From Lachnospiraceae bacterium AC2031 (lineage in GTDB: Bacteria > Bacillota > Clostridia > Lachnospirales > Lachnospiraceae), in NCBI GenBank assembly GCA_000687975.1, contig JIAB01000001.1, positions 2,332,001 to 2,396,000 on the forward strand: a DNA stretch of 64,000 nt. The letters are read 5' to 3'. The first letter of the stretch is position 1, and each line of letters begins with the position of its first letter. The notes beneath the pieces were generated by a model. That model saw only the letters and a program-made list of their open reading frames with translations, did not search any database and was not told the DNA's origin. The position numbers and the translations under genes were made by a program. Positions 62,410 to 64,000 of the stretch are shown here, piece by piece.

Positions 62410-63468
62410 ATGAGTGATGTTATAAAAAATGCTCGTGAGATAATACAGAGCTACGATGGACCAAAGCTTCGCATCATGGAGGTCTGCGGAACTCATACTC
62501 ACGAGATATTCAAGATGGGAATCAGAAATCTGCTTCCAGAAAATATAGATCTTATATCCGGTCCTGGCTGTCCGGTTTGTGTTACACCTGTAGGCTTTAT
62601 CGATGAGGCAATCTATCTTGCCCTCGAAAAGGGATGCGTGATAACCACATTTGGCGACCTGATCAAGGTGCCTGGAACAAAGAGCAGTCTGGCTGGTGCA
62701 AGAAGTGAAGGCGCAGATGTGCGTCCTGTATATTCACCAGATGACGCGGTGGAACTTGCTAAGGAGAATCCTGATATGCAGGTTGTGTTCCTTGCTGTTG
62801 GTTTTGAGACAACAACACCTTCAGCATGCCTTGCAGTTAAGAAGGCACAGCGTCTCGGACTTAGTAACTTTTCGATACTAACTGCCAATAAGACTATGCC
62901 AAGTGCTTATAAGAAGCTGGCAGGAAGTGCAGATGCATTTCTTTTCCCAGGACATGTAAATGCAATCGCCGGCAACAGTGTTTGTAAGGAACTGACTAGC
63001 CTTGGTGTATCTGGTGTTGTAGCAGGCTTTACTGCAAATGAGCTTATGACAGCTCTGGCTGTTATTATAGAGGAATCCAAGAAGGGCAAGCCTTTCTTTG
63101 TTAACTGTTATCCAAGAGTGGTAAAGGACGAAGGAAACCCAGCTGCCCAGAAGCTTGTGGAAAGCGTTATGGAGTCCTGTGATACAGAGTGGCGCGGTCT
63201 TGGAATGATAGAAAAATCAGGAATGAAGCTGAGAGATGAATATGCAGATTTTGATGCTCGTAAGAAATACTCGGTGCCTGATATTCAGGGTAAGCCAAAT
63301 CCAGCATGCCGTTGTGGTGAGGTTCTTCAGGGTAACTGCAAGCCAACCGATTGTCCACTTTTCGGTAAGGTGTGCGACCCAATACATCCAGTAGGTGCCT
63401 GCATGGTATCTGATGAAGGTGCGTGTGCAGCTTACTATCATTACGGTCCAAGCATTAACCTGAATTAA
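62410..63468 (+). CDS. hypD: Hydrogenase formation protein HypD
   Basis: A 352-residue [4Fe-4S] protein forming, with HypC, the scaffold for Fe(CN)2CO assembly. Motifs include EVCGTHTH, GPGCPVCVTP (with the catalytic Cys pair), FLAVGFETTTPS, FPGHVNAIAG and the C-terminal cluster ligands in CRCGEVLQGNCKPTDCPLFG. AGAAGGAAG precedes the ATG. Confidence 0.95.
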   Translation: MSDVIKNAREIIQSYDGPKLRIMEVCGTHTHEIFKMGIRNLLPENIDLISGPGCPVCVTPVGFIDEAIYLALEKGCVITTFGDLIKVPGTKSSLAGARSEGADVRPVYSPDDAVELAKENPDMQVVFLAVGFETTTPSACLAVKKAQRLGLSNFSILTANKTMPSAYKKLAGSADAFLFPGHVNAIAGNSVCKELTSLGVSGVVAGFTANELMTALAVIIEESKKGKPFFVNCYPRVVKDEGNPAAQKLVESVMESCDTEWRGLGMIEKSGMKLRDEYADFDARKKYSVPDIQGKPNPACRCGEVLQGNCKPTDCPLFGKVCDPIHPVGACMVSDEGACAAYYHYGPSINLN

Positions 63469-63504
63469 TATGAAATTAGATATATAAGGGAGATAAAACA
63501 CTAT

Positions 63505-64000
63505 ATGGAAGATAAGATTACACTGGCTCATGGTTCTGGTGGTGTTCAGACAAATGAGCTTATAAACAGTATTTTTAAGAAGCATTTTGATAACCCATAT
63601 CTTACAGCTGATGACGCTGCTGTACTTGATATTGAGAAGACTGTTAAGGAATCTGACAGCAACCTCAAGCTTACTAACAAAGTGTCCATGTCGACAGATG
63701 GATTCATTGTATCTCCATTTGAATTCCCAGGTGGAAATATTGGTAAGCTCTCAATCTGTGGAACGGTAAATGATATCGCATGTATGGGAGCTAAGCCGGA
63801 GTACCTCACCTGCGCTATGGTAATAGAGGAAGGCTTCCCAGTAGCAAAGCTTGATGAGATCGCTGCTGCTATGGCAAAGACAGCTAAGGAAGCTGGAGTA
63901 TATCTTGTAGCTGGTGATACAAAGGTTGCAGGAAAAGGACAGGTAGATCAGATATTTATAACAACTACAGGCTTCGGTCATATCTTTGAGGGCGTATCCA
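63505..64000 (+). CDS. hypE: Hydrogenase expression/formation protein HypE (3' truncated by window)
   Basis: The first 165 codons of a HypE. It starts MEDKITLAHGSGG, then DDAAVLD (ATP/Mg binding), MSTDGFIVSPFEFPGG, SICGTVNDIACMGAKPEYLTC and VAGDTKV, as in the AIR-synthase-like family. HypE dehydrates the carboxamide on its C-terminal Cys to a cyanide; that Cys lies outside the window. AAGGGAGA precedes the ATG. Confidence 0.93.
   Translation, partial: MEDKITLAHGSGGVQTNELINSIFKKHFDNPYLTADDAAVLDIEKTVKESDSNLKLTNKVSMSTDGFIVSPFEFPGGNIGKLSICGTVNDIACMGAKPEYLTCAMVIEEGFPVAKLDEIAAAMAKTAKEAGVYLVAGDTKVAGKGQVDQIFITTTGFGHIFEGVS

Overview
The window looks like chromosomal DNA from an anaerobic, low-to-mid GC Gram-positive of the class Clostridia, most likely a Lachnospiraceae relative of Butyrivibrio, Pseudobutyrivibrio or Roseburia. 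This rests on strong AGGAGG-type ribosome sites, a Phe T-box in front of pheST, SleB/SH3 wall proteins, DUF975 and GGGtGRT proteins, HydE/HydF maturases and an aldo/keto reductase carrying ferredoxin-type cysteines. The genus is inference. Almost every gene lies on the + strand; murG is the clear exception.

Layout. 1-4.97 kb: end of a probable NifU-like scaffold gene, the GGGtGRT protein, a microbial-PARG-type protein (TIGR02452), a GDPD-like lipoprotein, a membrane GGDEF protein, a hotdog thioesterase and a small Nif11-like protein. 5.0-9.0 kb: a probable yybP-ykoY (Mn2+) riboswitch with its own promoter and terminator, then a second promoter with two palindromic operators, then an ABC ATPase and a large FtsX-type permease. 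9-18 kb: murG (minus strand), aldo/keto reductase, iron alcohol dehydrogenase, SDR protein, phosphoglucomutase-type enzyme and a GGDEF-EAL protein. 18-27.7 kb: a palindrome-rich mosaic, a large RND transporter, SEC-C methionine aminopeptidase, DAP decarboxylase, asparaginase, a short MscS-like protein, an alpha/beta hydrolase and a DUF218 protein. 27.7-33 kb: T-box, pheS, pheT, queA. 33-38 kb: envelope genes (membrane GDPD, small export protein, a pseudo-amidase lipoprotein, SleB-type hydrolase). 38-49.5 kb: TraX, a LytTR/GHKL pair, a Ca2+-type P-ATPase, a DUF975 protein with an EF-hand-like loop, an OmpR/histidine kinase pair, a Na/Pi transporter and a TM1266-type hydrogenase regulator.

49.6-64 kb holds the most interesting locus. 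A possible structured leader is followed by hydF and hydE, then two consecutive nitrogenase-like H-D-K sets (six genes), then hypF, a second TIGR02452 protein, hypC, hypD and the start of hypE. The H proteins keep the P-loop and both cluster cysteines. The D and K proteins keep several cluster-ligand-like cysteines, but the second K protein has lost one. No nifB, nifE, nifN, hydG or hydrogenase structural gene is visible, so classical nitrogen fixation is not supported. The arrangement suggests an undescribed nitrogenase-like reductase or metallocofactor system tied to hydrogenase maturation. The substrate cannot be told from sequence.

Dispersed small repeats also stand out. There are four copies of a roughly 50-bp double hairpin, two copies of a 37-bp palindrome that begins on stop codons, and a 240-bp palindrome cluster before the RND gene.
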